Assembly: GCA_016946835.1 (NCBI GenBank)
Contig: JACVTC010000005.1
Coordinates: forward strand, 1,777,501-1,815,000
Length of the DNA: 37,500 nucleotides
Direction: 5' to 3'
Source of the DNA: Neocallimastix lanati (nom. inval.)
Lineage: Eukaryota > Neocallimastigomycota > Neocallimastigomycetes > Neocallimastigales > Neocallimastigaceae
How positions within the stretch are numbered: the stretch's first letter is position 1; the number at the start of each line of letters is the position of its first letter. The notes beneath the pieces are model-generated. The model ran no database searches, was not told where the DNA came from, and saw nothing but the letters and a program-made list of their open reading frames with translations. A program made the position numbers and the translations under genes. Below, piece by piece: positions 10,246-21,482 of this stretch.

Positions 10246-12741
10246 ATGTATTCAATCGTTAATAAAGTAGGAAAAGATAGTATTAATCAATATCAACTTA
10301 AAAATTCATTCGCATTACAAAAATTAAATACTAATGCATTAAGAAGTATTAGTTTGCAGAAAAAAAGTAATAAAGTTAAACATTTAAATGTTAGTCAGTT
10401 AAAAATTCCACAAACAACTCTATTTCAAACTTCTTTATGGAATGTTCAAAATAAATTAAGTTCATTTACATTTAATAATGATATTAAGCGTTTTTATTCT
10501 CAAGCACCTGAACAACAGGAAACAAAATATAAAAAAGGTGAAGCATTAAAAGAATTTGGTGTCGATTTAACAGAGTTAGCTGCACAAGGTAAATTAGATC
10601 CTGTTATTGGGAGAGAAGAAGAAATTAGAAGAACTATTCAAGTTTTAAGTAGAAGAACTAAGAATAACCCAGTATTAATTGGTGATGCTGGTGTAGGTAA
10701 GACAGCTATTGCTGAAGGACTTGCTCAAAGAATTGTAAATGGTGAAGTACCAGAAAGTATTAAGGACAAAAAGGTTGTTTCACTTGACCTTGGTTCCCTT
10801 ATTGCTGGTGCTAAATATAGAGGTGAATTTGAAGAAAGATTGAAAGCTGTTTTAAGAGATATTACTGAATCTGAAGGTGAACTAATTATGTTCATTGATG
10901 AATTGCATTTAATTTTTGGTTTAGGTAAAACTGACGGTAGTATGGATGCTGCTAATTTACTTAAACCGGCTTTAGCGCGTGGTAAATTACATTGTTGTGG
11001 AGCCACTACTGTTGATGAATATAGAAAGTATATTGAAAAAGATGCTGCTTTAGCTAGAAGATTCCAAGCTATTTTAGTTGAAGAACCAACAGTTAGTGAT
11101 ACTATTAGTATTTTAAGAGGTTTAAAGGAAAAGTATGAAGTTCATCATGGTGTCCAAATTAGTGACTCTGCATTAGTAGCTGCTGCCCAACTTTCTAACC
11201 GTTATATTGCAGATAGAAGATTACCAGATAAGGCTATTGATTTAGTTGATGAAGCTTGTTCCAAATTAAGATTGCAGCAAGAAAGTAAGCCAGAGCAAAT
11301 TGAAAATAGTGATAGACATATCTTAAAGTTAAAAATCGAATTAGAATCTTTAAAGAAAGATAATGATCCATCATCTCTTGAAAGAAAGAAAAAGCTTGAA
11401 AAAGAATTAAAGGATACTGAAGAAGAATGTGCTAAAATGACTGCCAAATGGAATGAAGAAAAGAAAAAAATTGATGAAGTTAAGGAATTAAAAATGAAAT
11501 TAGAACAGTACCGTAATGAATTAGATCTTAGCCAAAGAAAGGGTGATTTATCTAGAGCATCTGAATTAAAGTATGGTATTATTCCAAATATCGAAAAGCA
11601 AATTCCAAAGGATGAAAAGAAAATTGAAGATTTATCTTCTGAAGAATCCTTTATTCATGAAAAGGTTACTGCTGATGATATTGCTACTGTTGTTTCTAAG
11701 GCTACTGGTATTCCAGTTCAATCTATGCTAACTAAAGAAAAGGAAAAGTTAATTAATATTGAAAAGGAATTATCCAAGAGAGTTGTTGGACAACCAGATG
11801 CTATTAAAACTATTTCTGATTCTATCAGACTTTCTAAGGCTGGTCTTCAATCATCTAAACGTCCAATTGCTTCATTTATATTCCTTGGTCCAACTGGTGT
11901 TGGTAAAACTGAATTATGTAAGGCATTAACAAACTTCTTATTTGATAATGAAAATTTTGTACGTTTAGATATGAGTGAATATATGGAGAAATTCTCTGTA
12001 TCAAGAATGATCGGTGCTCCACCAGGTTACATTGGTTATGATGAGGGAGGTGAATTGACTGAAGCAGTTAGAAGACATCCGTACACTGTTATTCTTCTTG
12101 ATGAAATAGAGAAGGCTCATCGTGATGTAGCTAATATTTTATTACAAGTTTTAGATGAAGGTAGATTAACCGATTCTAAGGGTAGAGTGGTTGATTTTCG
12201 TAATACTATTATTATTGCTACATCTAATCTAGGTGCGGAAATGCTAGTTAAATCTGAAAATGTTGCTGATGCTAAGGCACCAATTATGGAACTTCTTAGA
12301 AAACACTTTTCACCAGAATTTGTTAACCGTTTTGATGATATTATTTTATTTGATCGTTTAAGTAAGGATGCCATCAGAGGCATTGTTGATGTTAGATTAA
12401 AAGAAATTCAAGATATGTTAAATGAAAAGAAGATTACTTTAAATGTTAATGATGAAGCTAAGGATTGGCTTTCAAAGGAAGGTTACAGTCCAGTTTATGG
12501 TGCTAGACCATTAAATCGTGTTATATTAAAGAATATTCTTAAGCCATTATCCATGAAATTAATTGAAGGTAAAATCTTAAACAATGAGGAAGTGATTATT
12601 GGTGTTAAGGATAATCATATTAATATAAAGGATAATCATGAAGTAGATAATGATAATGAAACTAAATCAGAAAAATCAGAATCAAAAAAAGTAAAGACTG
12701 ATGAAACTAAATATGATGATGCTAAATCAGATGAAAATTAA
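10246..12741 (+). CDS. HSP78: Hsp78-type ClpB disaggregase with organelle-targeting leader
   Basis: A Hsp100/ClpB AAA+ unfoldase that threads aggregated proteins through a hexameric pore with Hsp70. The 831 residues carry, in order: a basic, Asp/Glu-poor leader (about 1-84) ending in RFYS at 82-85, which fits an R-3 matrix-processing site; Walker A GDAGVGKT 146-153; pore loop KYRG 190-193; Walker B FIDE 216-219; arginine finger region ARRF 270-273; a coiled-coil middle domain about 346-475; second Walker A GPTGVGKT 548-555; pore loop GYIG 594-597; Walker B LLDE 617-620; and SPEFVNR 689-695. The Clp N-domain of cytosolic Hsp104/ClpB is absent, as in mitochondrial Hsp78. In an anaerobic fungus the target would be the hydrogenosome. 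The C-terminal ~40 residues are a Lys/Glu/Asp tail. Single exon. Codon use is richer in G/C than in neighbours, as expected for high expression. Confidence 0.95.
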   Translation: MYSIVNKVGKDSINQYQLKNSFALQKLNTNALRSISLQKKSNKVKHLNVSQLKIPQTTLFQTSLWNVQNKLSSFTFNNDIKRFYSQAPEQQETKYKKGEALKEFGVDLTELAAQGKLDPVIGREEEIRRTIQVLSRRTKNNPVLIGDAGVGKTAIAEGLAQRIVNGEVPESIKDKKVVSLDLGSLIAGAKYRGEFEERLKAVLRDITESEGELIMFIDELHLIFGLGKTDGSMDAANLLKPALARGKLHCCGATTVDEYRKYIEKDAALARRFQAILVEEPTVSDTISILRGLKEKYEVHHGVQISDSALVAAAQLSNRYIADRRLPDKAIDLVDEACSKLRLQQESKPEQIENSDRHILKLKIELESLKKDNDPSSLERKKKLEKELKDTEEECAKMTAKWNEEKKKIDEVKELKMKLEQYRNELDLSQRKGDLSRASELKYGIIPNIEKQIPKDEKKIEDLSSEESFIHEKVTADDIATVVSKATGIPVQSMLTKEKEKLINIEKELSKRVVGQPDAIKTISDSIRLSKAGLQSSKRPIASFIFLGPTGVGKTELCKALTNFLFDNENFVRLDMSEYMEKFSVSRMIGAPPGYIGYDEGGELTEAVRRHPYTVILLDEIEKAHRDVANILLQVLDEGRLTDSKGRVVDFRNTIIIATSNLGAEMLVKSENVADAKAPIMELLRKHFSPEFVNRFDDIILFDRLSKDAIRGIVDVRLKEIQDMLNEKKITLNVNDEAKDWLSKEGYSPVYGARPLNRVILKNILKPLSMKLIEGKILNNEEVIIGVKDNHINIKDNHEVDNDNETKSEKSESKKVKTDETKYDDAKSDEN

Positions 12742-12867
12742 ATTTCAGATATAGAAAGTTTTAATTAAACTAAAAAAAAAAAAAAATGAAAAATGAAAAA
12801 CATTACTATTCTTAAAAATGTAAAATTCTTAAAAAAAATTATAGTTTTATTTAAATTAAAAGCAAAT

Positions 12868-12916
<49 letters not shown>

Positions 12917-13257
12917 ATTAAAAAATAATATAAAAATTTATAATGAATAATGTATCTATTATATTTAATATTGATATAATTTTTTATTAATAACTTTTTT
13001 TTTTTAATTTATTTATTAGACTTATTTAAACAATATAAAAATATAAAAATATAAAAATATTTAAATATTTTTACTTTAATTTGTTAAAATAAGAAATTTT
13101 TTATTTCTATATATAATATTTTTCCTTCTTTTGTAAAAAATTATTAAATAAATATAAATATAAATATAAATATAAAATTATTTAAAAAATGTAATAATAA
13201 ACAAAAAACAATAAACAATAAACAATAAAAATAAAAAATAAAATAGAAAATAAAATA
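12742..13257. other. 3' flank of ClpB, homopolymer-rich
   Basis: Contains A runs including 44 A at 12872-12915 and further T/A tracts. Nothing else is visible. Confidence 0.8.
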
Positions 13258-13560
13258 AAATAAAAGAAAAGAAAACTATTATTCGATAGGTATTGTAAAA
13301 TACCAAATTTAACCAAGAGCGTAGACGTCGTACTGATAAGGCATAATGAAAATACAGGATCATCATCTATTTCTACGAAGGGTGAATCTCGCCCTAGTAG
13401 TTCAATAAATGATAAATCCGGGGAGAGTTTAGTGGATACTACACTATCTTTTTTAAAGATGCTACTTCTAGGTTTTATTTCTTTTTTATTTGTTAGGAAG
13501 GGAAAAATTCCCGCATAATACAACTTGCCGAAATACATAGTATTTTTGAGCTTTTTTATT
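13258..13560. pseudogene. GC-richer island with opposing short open frames, unidentified
   Basis: About 300 bp of distinctly higher GC between simple repeats. A plus-strand frame is open from about 13258 to 13517 (86 codons, no initial ATG). Its Ser/Thr-rich part (NTGSSSIST, SRPSSS) is followed by a hydrophobic helix (MLLLGFISFLFV) and a basic end. The opposite strand has a 118-codon frame starting at 13538, whose last third is only low complexity. I favour the plus strand on composition, but neither is convincing as a gene. It may be a remnant of a gene or of a retrotransposon terminal repeat. Confidence 0.4.
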
Positions 13561-13677
13561 TTTTATTTTTTATATTTTTTTTATTTTTAATTTCAAATGT
13601 ACTTTTCACCTACAGGTATTTTTTTTATAATAAAATTAATAAAGTTACGGAAGTGTATTCTCTTCCCTGTCTAAAAG

Positions 13678-13734
<57 letters not shown>
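13678..13734. repeat. A homopolymer, 57 bases
   Basis: The longest homopolymer in the window, followed by a few AAAAG pentamers. Confidence 0.9.
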
Positions 13735-13754
<20 letters not shown>

Positions 13755-13795
13755 TATATAATGAAGTAATATTAATGATTAAAGTATTAATATAA

Positions 13796-14385
13796 ATAAT
13801 ATAATATAAAATAAAATAAAATAAAATAAATAGTAGAATATTAAATATAAAGTACAGATTGAATAAAATAAAATAAAATAAAATAAATAGTAGAATATTA
13901 AATATAAAGTACAGATTGAATAAAATAAAATAAAATAAAATAAATAGTAGAATATTAAATATAAAGTACAGATTGAATAAATAGTAGAATATTAAATATA
14001 AAGTACAGATTGAATAAAATAAAATAAAATAAAATAAATAGTAGAATATTAAATATAAAGTACAGATTGAATAAATAGTAGAATATTAAATATAAAGTAC
14101 AGATTGAATAAAATAAAATAAAATAAAATAAATAGTAGAATATTAAATATAAAGTACAGATTGAATAAAATAAAATAAAATAAAATAAATAGTAGAATAT
14201 TAAATATAAAGTACAGATTGAATAAAATAAAATAAAATAAAATAAATAGTAGAATATTAAATATAAAGTACAGATTGAATAAAATAAAATAAAATAAAAT
14301 AAAATAAAATAAAATAAATAGTAGAATATTAAATATAAAGTATAGATTGAATAAAATAAAATAAAATAAAATAAAATAAAATAAA
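13796..14385. repeat. 57-bp minisatellite with embedded AAAAT pentamers, 10 copies
   Basis: The marker TAGTAGAATATTAAATATAA occurs at 13831, 13888, 13945, 13982, 14039, 14076, 14133, 14190, 14247 and 14319. Spacings are 57, 57, 37, 57, 37, 57, 57, 57 and 72. The core is constant (with one C-to-T change in the last copy) while the pentamer block changes in length by 20 or 15 bases. Confidence 0.97.
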
Positions 14386-14516
14386 AAATGAATATATATA
14401 TATATATAAAGATTAATAAATAAAATAAAAAATGAATATATATATATAAATATAAAGATTAATAAATAAAATAAAAAATGAATATATATATATAAATATA
14501 AAGATTAATAAATAAA
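14386..14516. repeat. About 44-bp tandem repeat, 3 copies
   Basis: Three near-identical units each running AAAATGAATATATATA, an AT tract, then AAAGATTAATAAATAAAAT. They lie directly after the 57-bp array and are followed by a long A run at about 14526-14555. Confidence 0.85.
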
Positions 14517-14522
14517 ATTAAA

Positions 14523-14559
<37 letters not shown>

Positions 14560-15119
14560 CATTTATAAAAAAAAATTTTCATTTATTAGTGAGTATATTT
14601 TTTATAATTATATATCATATTCAAAATATAATTCATAAACTACACATTTAGTATATATGAAAATATGAATTTTTTTATTTTTTTTTTTATTAATTTTACT
14701 TTTATAAATATATTTATGCAACAATTTTATTATAAATTGTAATTTATAATAAAAAAAAATATTAATTATTAAAATATAACTTTATTATTATATTAACAAA
14801 TAAAAAAATAAAAATAAAAATTAAAATAAAAAAAAAAAAAAAAAAAAATATAAAATATAAAAAAATAAAAAATAAGAAAATAAAAAAATATAAGAAATAT
14901 AAAAAAAATATTAAATGTTAAATAAATAAATTAACTTTAAATTAATTCTTTTAAATGAAAGTTGAATATATATATATATAATAAAATTTTATTAAAATAA
15001 ATATAATAAATATCTATAGTAATTATTTTAAATATCATTGAGATGTCTATATAATTTTTTTTTAATATTATACTATTTTAAAAAAATACGAAAAAAAAAA
15101 ATAATAATAAATAAGAAAT
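14517..15119. other. 3' flank of the BFR2 gene
   Basis: A-rich and T-rich low complexity between the minisatellites and the end of the minus-strand BFR2 coding region. A runs lie at about 14526-14555 and 14830-14848. No gene is seen. Confidence 0.8.
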
Positions 15120-17487
15120 CTATCCGAAAATACGTAATCCATCGTTTGTTGTTAATTTTCCATCATCAGCATTTATTAAGTCTATTTTTTCTTCTTCCTT
15201 TTCTTCTTCTGGTTTAGCTGTATTTCTACCGAATAAACTTTTAAATAATTCATTCGTCATTTCTTCATGCCATGTTCCCATTTCTATTGGAACCATGAAG
15301 TTTTGTATCTTTTCATGAACATGGTATCTAATTTTTCTTCCTTTACTAGCCTTAGTATCCACAACCTTCTTCTTTTTATTTTTTTGTTGTAAAGCCTTGA
15401 AGGTAGCCCATTTCATACTTAACGCAATTGGATCATCTAATTATTATAATTTTTGTTATATTATATTATATTTATTATTTTAGTTATTAATAATTGTTAT
15501 TATAGCATTAATTCTTTCATTCTATTATATATATATTAATGTTAATAAATTTACCAGTTTCAGACATCCTAGATTCAATTAACTCTTTAAGTAATTGTTG
15601 ATAGAAATCGGTATCATCAAAAATTTCTGGATCATAATTTGCTAAATGTTGATCAACATGTTCTTCTTCTTCTTTTTTCTCTACTTCTTGCTATTAATGT
15701 TATACAAAATTAAAATGAAGTTTATATATTTATATAAAAATTAAGCAATAATAATGATAATGAAAGCAAAAATTATTACTACGAATTAATATAATATATA
15801 ATTTATGTAATAATATCTTATATTTGGATTAATATAAAATTTTCAATAATTTAATAAATTTTTATATTTACCTTTCCTAATGATTTATAGTCAGATCTCT
15901 TAAGTTGAGTTCGTTTAATTAATCTTTCTTTATCAGCTAATAATTGCTCAATCTGTGAAACAATACTTTGATTTACAGCTTTGAACTGCTTTTGAATACC
16001 AGTTGTAGTTTGTACCTTTCTATTCCATTTTTCTAATATATTATTTTGATATTTTGCAAAATCGTTATTATATTCATTAATTTCTTCCCAGAGGTCATTC
16101 ATTAAATCATCATCATTAATATCCCTCTTTCTTTTATTAGTATTTGGTACAACTTTCTTTAATTCTTTATTATTTTCAGTTAAATCCTATATTAATTAAT
16201 TTATAACATAAAAATTAATTTTACTTATTTATATGATATATATATATATATACTATTTTATTTTATATTTTTAAAACAAATATATAATTTTATTATACTA
16301 AATATATTTATATAAATATAAATACCCCTCTAATTTCCAATAAATCATTAATTAAATCTAACGTTTCTTTTTTAGCCTCATCAACTTTTTTTTCAGCTTC
16401 TTCGTTTTTACTGTTGAAATAAGAAAAAGTATCAAATTGTGGTAATTGATTTGCAACATTAACTGCTTTTTGAATTCTAATTCTTAAATCCAATAAGGAA
16501 TCACATAAAGACTAATTTAAAACATTTTTATATTATTGTATTTTATAATTGAATATATATTAATTATATTTTATTTCTTTCTATATGAATAAAATTTTGT
16601 ATTTCTTTCTATAAACATAATGTATAGCTTTATTTTAAAACTTACAATTTGATTTTTTACTTGCTTTCCTTTTTCAATATCGGATTTTATTGATTGTGAC
16701 ATGTTATTAACAATTTCATTTTGTTCTTTTTCTAATTGTGCAAATTCATCCTTTAATTCATCGTTTAATCCGTTATCCTCTTCTTCCTCTTCCTCTTCTT
16801 CTTCTTCATCCTCTTCTTCTTTATCAATATCATCTTCATCCATTTCTTCATCATCAATTTCATTATCTTCTTTTATTTCTTCCTCATTTTCATCATTATC
16901 CACATCTTTCTCTTGAACTTCTTCATTTTCACTCTTTATATTTAAATAATTTGGATTATTGTTCATTTAATATTAAAATATTTAATTTAAAAATTTAAAT
17001 TTATAATTTATATATTTTGTATCTTTTGTTGTTAATTTTATAAAAAAATTAATAATTACATTAATTTCTTCGTCGTCTTCTTCTTCTGAACTTGAATCAC
17101 CATACAATTCTTTTCTTGAACTTTTTTTACCTTGATATTTTTTATCTGTAATTTCAACTAATTGACTGTTTTTTAATTTACTTGGACTGAAATTTTTATC
17201 AATATGTCAAAAAGAATTTTAACATTTTATTGTTATTATTATTTATTCATATATTTTTTTTTAAATATATATCAATAATTTTATAAATTAATTTGGATTT
17301 CAAATTTGAATAAAAAGAACATAACTTTAAATTTTATTTTTTATTACCCAACATTAACATAATGATCTCTTTCAGCATTCTTTCCAGTTAATAAACTTTT
17401 AGCTTCATATTCATATTCATCTTCTGGATCTAATTCAGTTGGTGCCGGATTATTTAAAGTCTTTAAAAAATCACCTAATGATGCCAT
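15120..17487 (-). CDS. BFR2: Bfr2/AATF (Che-1) ribosome-biogenesis protein, 7 exons
   Basis: Bfr2/AATF is a nucleolar protein of the small-subunit processome. Exons on the minus strand: 17487-17348, 17186-17060, 16933-16646, 16511-16326, 16186-15872, 15690-15555, 15436-15120. All introns are GT-AG, 118-181 bp, and phases agree, giving 502 aa. The N-terminus (MASLGDFLKTLNNPAP) and VNVGPSKLK are family-like. Residues 90-145 are a very acidic Asp/Glu stretch. The AATF core includes DLRIRIQKAVNVANQLPQ near 193-210 and LWEEINEYNNDFAKYQNNIL around 275-300. The TRAUB domain lies at about 400-466, with KASKGRKIRYHV at 426-437, FMVPIE and LFKSLFG. ATG at 17487 is the first in frame and suits the family. 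Readings that run past exon ends are intron read-through. Antisense Ser-rich frames opposite the acidic exon are shadows. Confidence 0.96.
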
Positions 17488-17813
17488 TTCATAAAATATT
17501 AATTATAATATAAATTTATATATATGTAAAAAATAATAAAACTTTTTAAAAAAAAAAAAAAAAAAAAAATTATTTTTAATATTTTTTAAAAAATTAGCCA
17601 ATAATATTTAGCTCTTGATCAAATAATTTATTTGTATACATTTCTCAATACATTTAAATTTTTAAAATTTTAAAAAATATTTATGTATAATTTACATAAA
17701 TTTTATGTAAATTTTACATTTATGTTATAATTATAAACAACTTTACAACCTCTAAAAAATTTTCTATTCACTTTTTACTATAAAAGAATAAAATTTATAA
17801 TTATTTTTAATTT
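17488..17813. other. Upstream region of BFR2
   Basis: AT-rich sequence with an A run at 17549-17568 and several TTTACA/TTTATGTAA words. It presumably carries the BFR2 promoter on the minus strand. No specific element is resolved. Confidence 0.6.
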
Positions 17814-18115
17814 ACTGTACACTATTTACAATTTTTTTTATTTTTATATCTTTTTTTACTGTACACTACTTACAATTTTTTTATTTTTTATATCTTTTTT
17901 ACTGTACACTATTTACAATTTTTTTATTTTTTATATCTTTTTTACTGTACACTATTTACAATTTTTTTTATTTTTTTATCTTTTTTACTGTACACTATTT
18001 ACAATTTTTTTATTTTTTATATCTTTTTTACTGTACACTATTTACAATTTTTTTTATTTTTTTATCTTTTTTACTGTACACTATTTACAATTTTTTTTAT
18101 TTTTTATACCTTTTT
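17814..18115. repeat. 43-bp satellite with a TGTACA core, 7 copies
   Basis: ACTGTACAC begins each unit at 17814, 17858, 17901, 17944, 17987, 18030 and 18073, a period of 44 then strictly 43. Each unit has the palindrome TGTACA, then CTATTTACAA and a T/A-rich filler of slightly varying T-run length. A degenerate half unit follows. Confidence 0.97.
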
Positions 18116-19050
18116 TACAAATATATTTACATTATATTTACACATTATATACATTTATATACAATCTTTTTTCATATTATTTACATGATATTTACATATT
18201 ATTATATACATAATATACAGGTATAGTATTTACAAGAATTTCATATATTAGCTTCAATCTATACTAATTCTATGTACGAATCATCTATAATTAAATTATA
18301 GATTTCTATATACATAATATATACAACTACCTTCTATCTATATATTTAAATAATATATAGACTTTCTTCTATATATATTATATATACATATGTACATTGA
18401 ATAAATAGATAATTGATGTTCAAACAAAGATCACTTTTTTATCATTTTTTTTTAAATCTTTAAACATTTCTCTAATACCATCATGAATATATTTCGCCAA
18501 TCCTCATCAAAAATTATATTTGAACTGGTCAAATTTTTTTTTCTAATTTTTGATGGATGTCCAAAAACTATTTATTAATTTCCAGACACATGAATTTTTA
18601 TTATCCAAGACAGCGAAATCATTCATCTATTTGGTCATTCTATGAGAAACCTGATATTAAGAATAAAAAAAAATAAATTATAAAAGTTTTATTATCTTTG
18701 TTTTCAATGATATTATTTAAAGAATATTTTTCATAAATATATTCTTCAATAATATCCAAGGATATTAGTGGTTTTGTGTGAGATTAATTTTACATATTTA
18801 CATAAAATATATACAATATTTAATTCCGGAATTAATGATTATATACTATGTCATTGTTGTAATTTTTGAAATTTTAGTTATATATAAATATACTTGTTTT
18901 AATATACAATTAGAAAAAAAAAAAGATTATAAATGATGACTTTAATTATATAATTTTGAAGTCAAAGTTTCCTCTCTATGACTCTCTTAAAAATTACATT
19001 AATTCATCACCAAATTCTATCTTTTTTCTAATGTTTAAGTATATATATAT

Positions 19051-19184
19051 ATAAAAAAAAAGGAGTGAAATTGATTATTTCTTATGTAATTTTTTATATT
19101 TGAAGTCAACTAGGTCATATGTAACCTTATTAGAGACTTCTCTTTTTAAAATTACATTTTTCACTAATTCCCCTTTTTTTTTAT
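19051..19184. repeat. Imperfect inverted repeat
   Basis: The left arm starts with an A9 GGAGTGAAA block at 19052-19070, and the right arm ends with TTTTTCACTAATTCCCC followed by a T run at 19157-19184. ATGTAATTTT with GAAGTC on the left also mirrors GACTTC and AAATTACAT on the right. The centre is GGTCATATGTAACC. A related half is found just upstream at 18958-19030. Confidence 0.55.
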
Positions 19185-19839
19185 AAAATATTTACAATGA
19201 ATATTTATATATAAACATATTTACATCAATGTCATTTACAGTATTTACAGTATTACATAATGGAATAATACATGGTGATTGAAAATAATTGAGAATGGAT
19301 TTATATATTGAATACTGCGTTATGTAAATGTATATAAACATAAACAAGTACAGTATAATTGGTATAGCATCAAATAAAATGCCGGTATAATATACTGATT
19401 TATATACACATATACACGAAAGGAGCAATATACACAATATATATATCACATCGATAAATGTTTTCCAAATTAAATTAATAAGCTATTAATTTACAGGCCT
19501 TAATTATAGGTTATGTATAAAAATATATACAGTATATGGCACAATATTATACATTATCATTATTATACATTATCATACGTATGATGCTTAGATTACAGAA
19601 TTATATACAATTTATGAATATATATACATATATTACATATTTTACATATCTACAAAATCATTTTACAGGAGTTAGCCAGGCAGAATTAACAATATTTTTG
19701 AATTTTTTACCAATCTATTTACAGATATATCTCACCTTATTAAATATCGTACAATATATTACAAATTGATTATATAATAACAAATTACATTATGAATCGT
19801 GATTTATAATGCATACTTTTTATAAGTTATAATTATATT

Positions 19840-20010
19840 ACAATGTTATTATGAAGCTGAAACTTCTATATTACAAAGTTATATTACAAAGCTGGAACTT
19901 CTATGTTACAATATTATATTACAAAGCTGGAACTTATATGTTACAATGTTATATTACAATGCCGGAATTCTTATATTATATTACATTGATGGAACAATAT
20001 TATATTACAA
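19840..20010. repeat. Diverged ~36-bp tandem repeat
   Basis: Four or five units built on ATATTACAAAGCTGGAACTT with TATGTTACAAT, visible from 19852 to about 19995, with point changes (GCTGAAACTT, GCCGGAATTC, GATGGAACAA). The plus-strand open frame across it is a by-product. Confidence 0.7.
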
Positions 20011-20300
20011 TGAAATGTTTTTTTACAATATTGTACAATTTTTTTTTAAATATCTATTTTAAAATTATAATTTATATTAGATATTTTTCCATTCCAATTT
20101 ATTTTACAGACTGAAATATTTACAACATTTAATTTACCTATGATTGTGTATTGGTGGTTTCCTTTTATATGATATTTATTTTCAAAGTATTATACAAATT
20201 TTCGGCTTTTTATACATATATTTACAGATATTACACAAATATGTATATGTTAAATATATATTTACAATATTTACAGAATATATACAAAGACTATTAATTA

Positions 20301-20650
20301 TATTATTAATTTTCATTCTCTAATTTTTAATTTTGATATAATTTTTATTTCAGAAAAAAAGGTTTTTCATAATAAAATTAGATATAAAATTTAAATTAGA
20401 AAATGAATCAATAATATTTAATTAAAGCCTATCGTTCTAACTTCTTTTTTACTAATATATTTCTATTTAATTTAAGGAGTTTCCTTCAATGCTCTAAAAA
20501 TATTCTTTATTTTCAAGAAAAGAATATTTTTAAAACTATAGAAATATATTTAAATAAAAAAGAATGATAATTAGAACAACTTTATAATTAATATTAAAGA
20601 AGGAAACTCCAAAGAAAAAATAAAAATCAAAGAAAATGAATCTATTTTTA
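20301..20650. repeat. Nested foldback region
   Basis: A hairpin of 14 bp with a 10-nt loop lies at 20495-20532 (AAAAATATTCTT against AAGAATATTTTT). Around it GGAGTTTCCTTC at 20476-20487 pairs exactly with GAAGGAAACTCC at 20599-20610. AATATATTTCTA and TAGAAATATATT also pair, and another imperfect pair lies near 20311 and 20388. No open frame runs through it. Confidence 0.75.
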
Positions 20651-21184
20651 TAGTTTTTAAAATTTAATTAAGAAATATATATTATTTTTTTAATATTTGA
20701 ATGAATCATTAAATATTTCTTTTTTTGTTTGATAATAATAATGATATAATTTAGTTTCACTAAAAACTATTTTTAAAAGTTTAATAAATTATAAAATTGT
20801 AATATTTATAAAATAATATATACTATTTCAACTCAAAAATAGAAGAAAGCAAGAGATGAGTTTATTATTAATCTAAATATATTAGTTCATCTATTTAGTA
20901 CTACATTTCTAATTATATTTGATTTTTAATACATATTACATTATTGTTAATATATTACTTTTAATTTAATCTTCATTCATTAAAACATATATAATGATAT
21001 GATTTATTAAAAGATACTATAAATAAATTTATTTTAATAAATTAATGAGATGCTTTAATATATAATAATTTTTCCTTGGTTAAAAATATGTATGTTTATT
21101 TAATAAAATTATTAATAAATTTATAATTATGTATATTTATTTTTATATATTTATATAATATATTGCTTTTAGATTAATATAAGA

Positions 21185-21226
<42 letters not shown>

Positions 21227-21482
21227 TTATAATTTTTTTTTATAATTTTATATTTTTATTTTTATTTATTTTTATTTTTATTTTTATTATTATTATTATT
21301 TTTTTTGTATTTTATTGATTTTATTGATTTTACATTAAAATATTACTAATTTTATTCATTAAAATATATTAATATTAATTAATTAGAAGATAATAAATTG
21401 TTTTATTTGATTACTAATTAGTAAATTAATGAAATTAAATGATTGAATTATAAAAAAAAATTAATGTACATTTATTTTTATA
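20651..21482. other. Intergenic, no feature seen
   Basis: AT-rich sequence with a 33-base T run at 21189-21221 and ATTTTT/ATT tracts. Nothing coding or structured is recognisable. Confidence 0.8.

Larger units (their letters stand above)
18116..20300. other. TTTACA/ATATACA-rich region without a gene
   Basis: About 2.2 kb in which TTTACA, TTACAA, TTACAG and ATATACA words are repeated on the plus strand far more than elsewhere in the window. Short frames at 19192-19449 (-), 19536-19769 (+) and 19851-20114 (+) are Tyr/Ile/Leu-rich readings of this composition and look like no protein family. A less AT-rich patch at 18380-18680 may be a coding relic. A foldback occurs at 19051-19184 and a diverged tandem repeat at about 19840-20010. 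Confidence 0.7.

Noticed and set aside
16701-16998. Ser-rich and Leu/His/Pro-rich open frames on the plus strand
   Set aside because: They are the complement of the acidic Asp/Glu exon of BFR2.
18380-18680. Possible gene fragment on the minus strand (IHDGIREMFKDLKK)
   Set aside because: Only about 28 open codons and a competing frame over the same bases; too little to call beyond noting the composition.
19192-20114. Three Tyr/Ile-rich small membrane-protein-like frames
   Set aside because: Their hydrophobicity comes from the TTA/TAC/ATA composition, with no family resemblance and no conserved start context.
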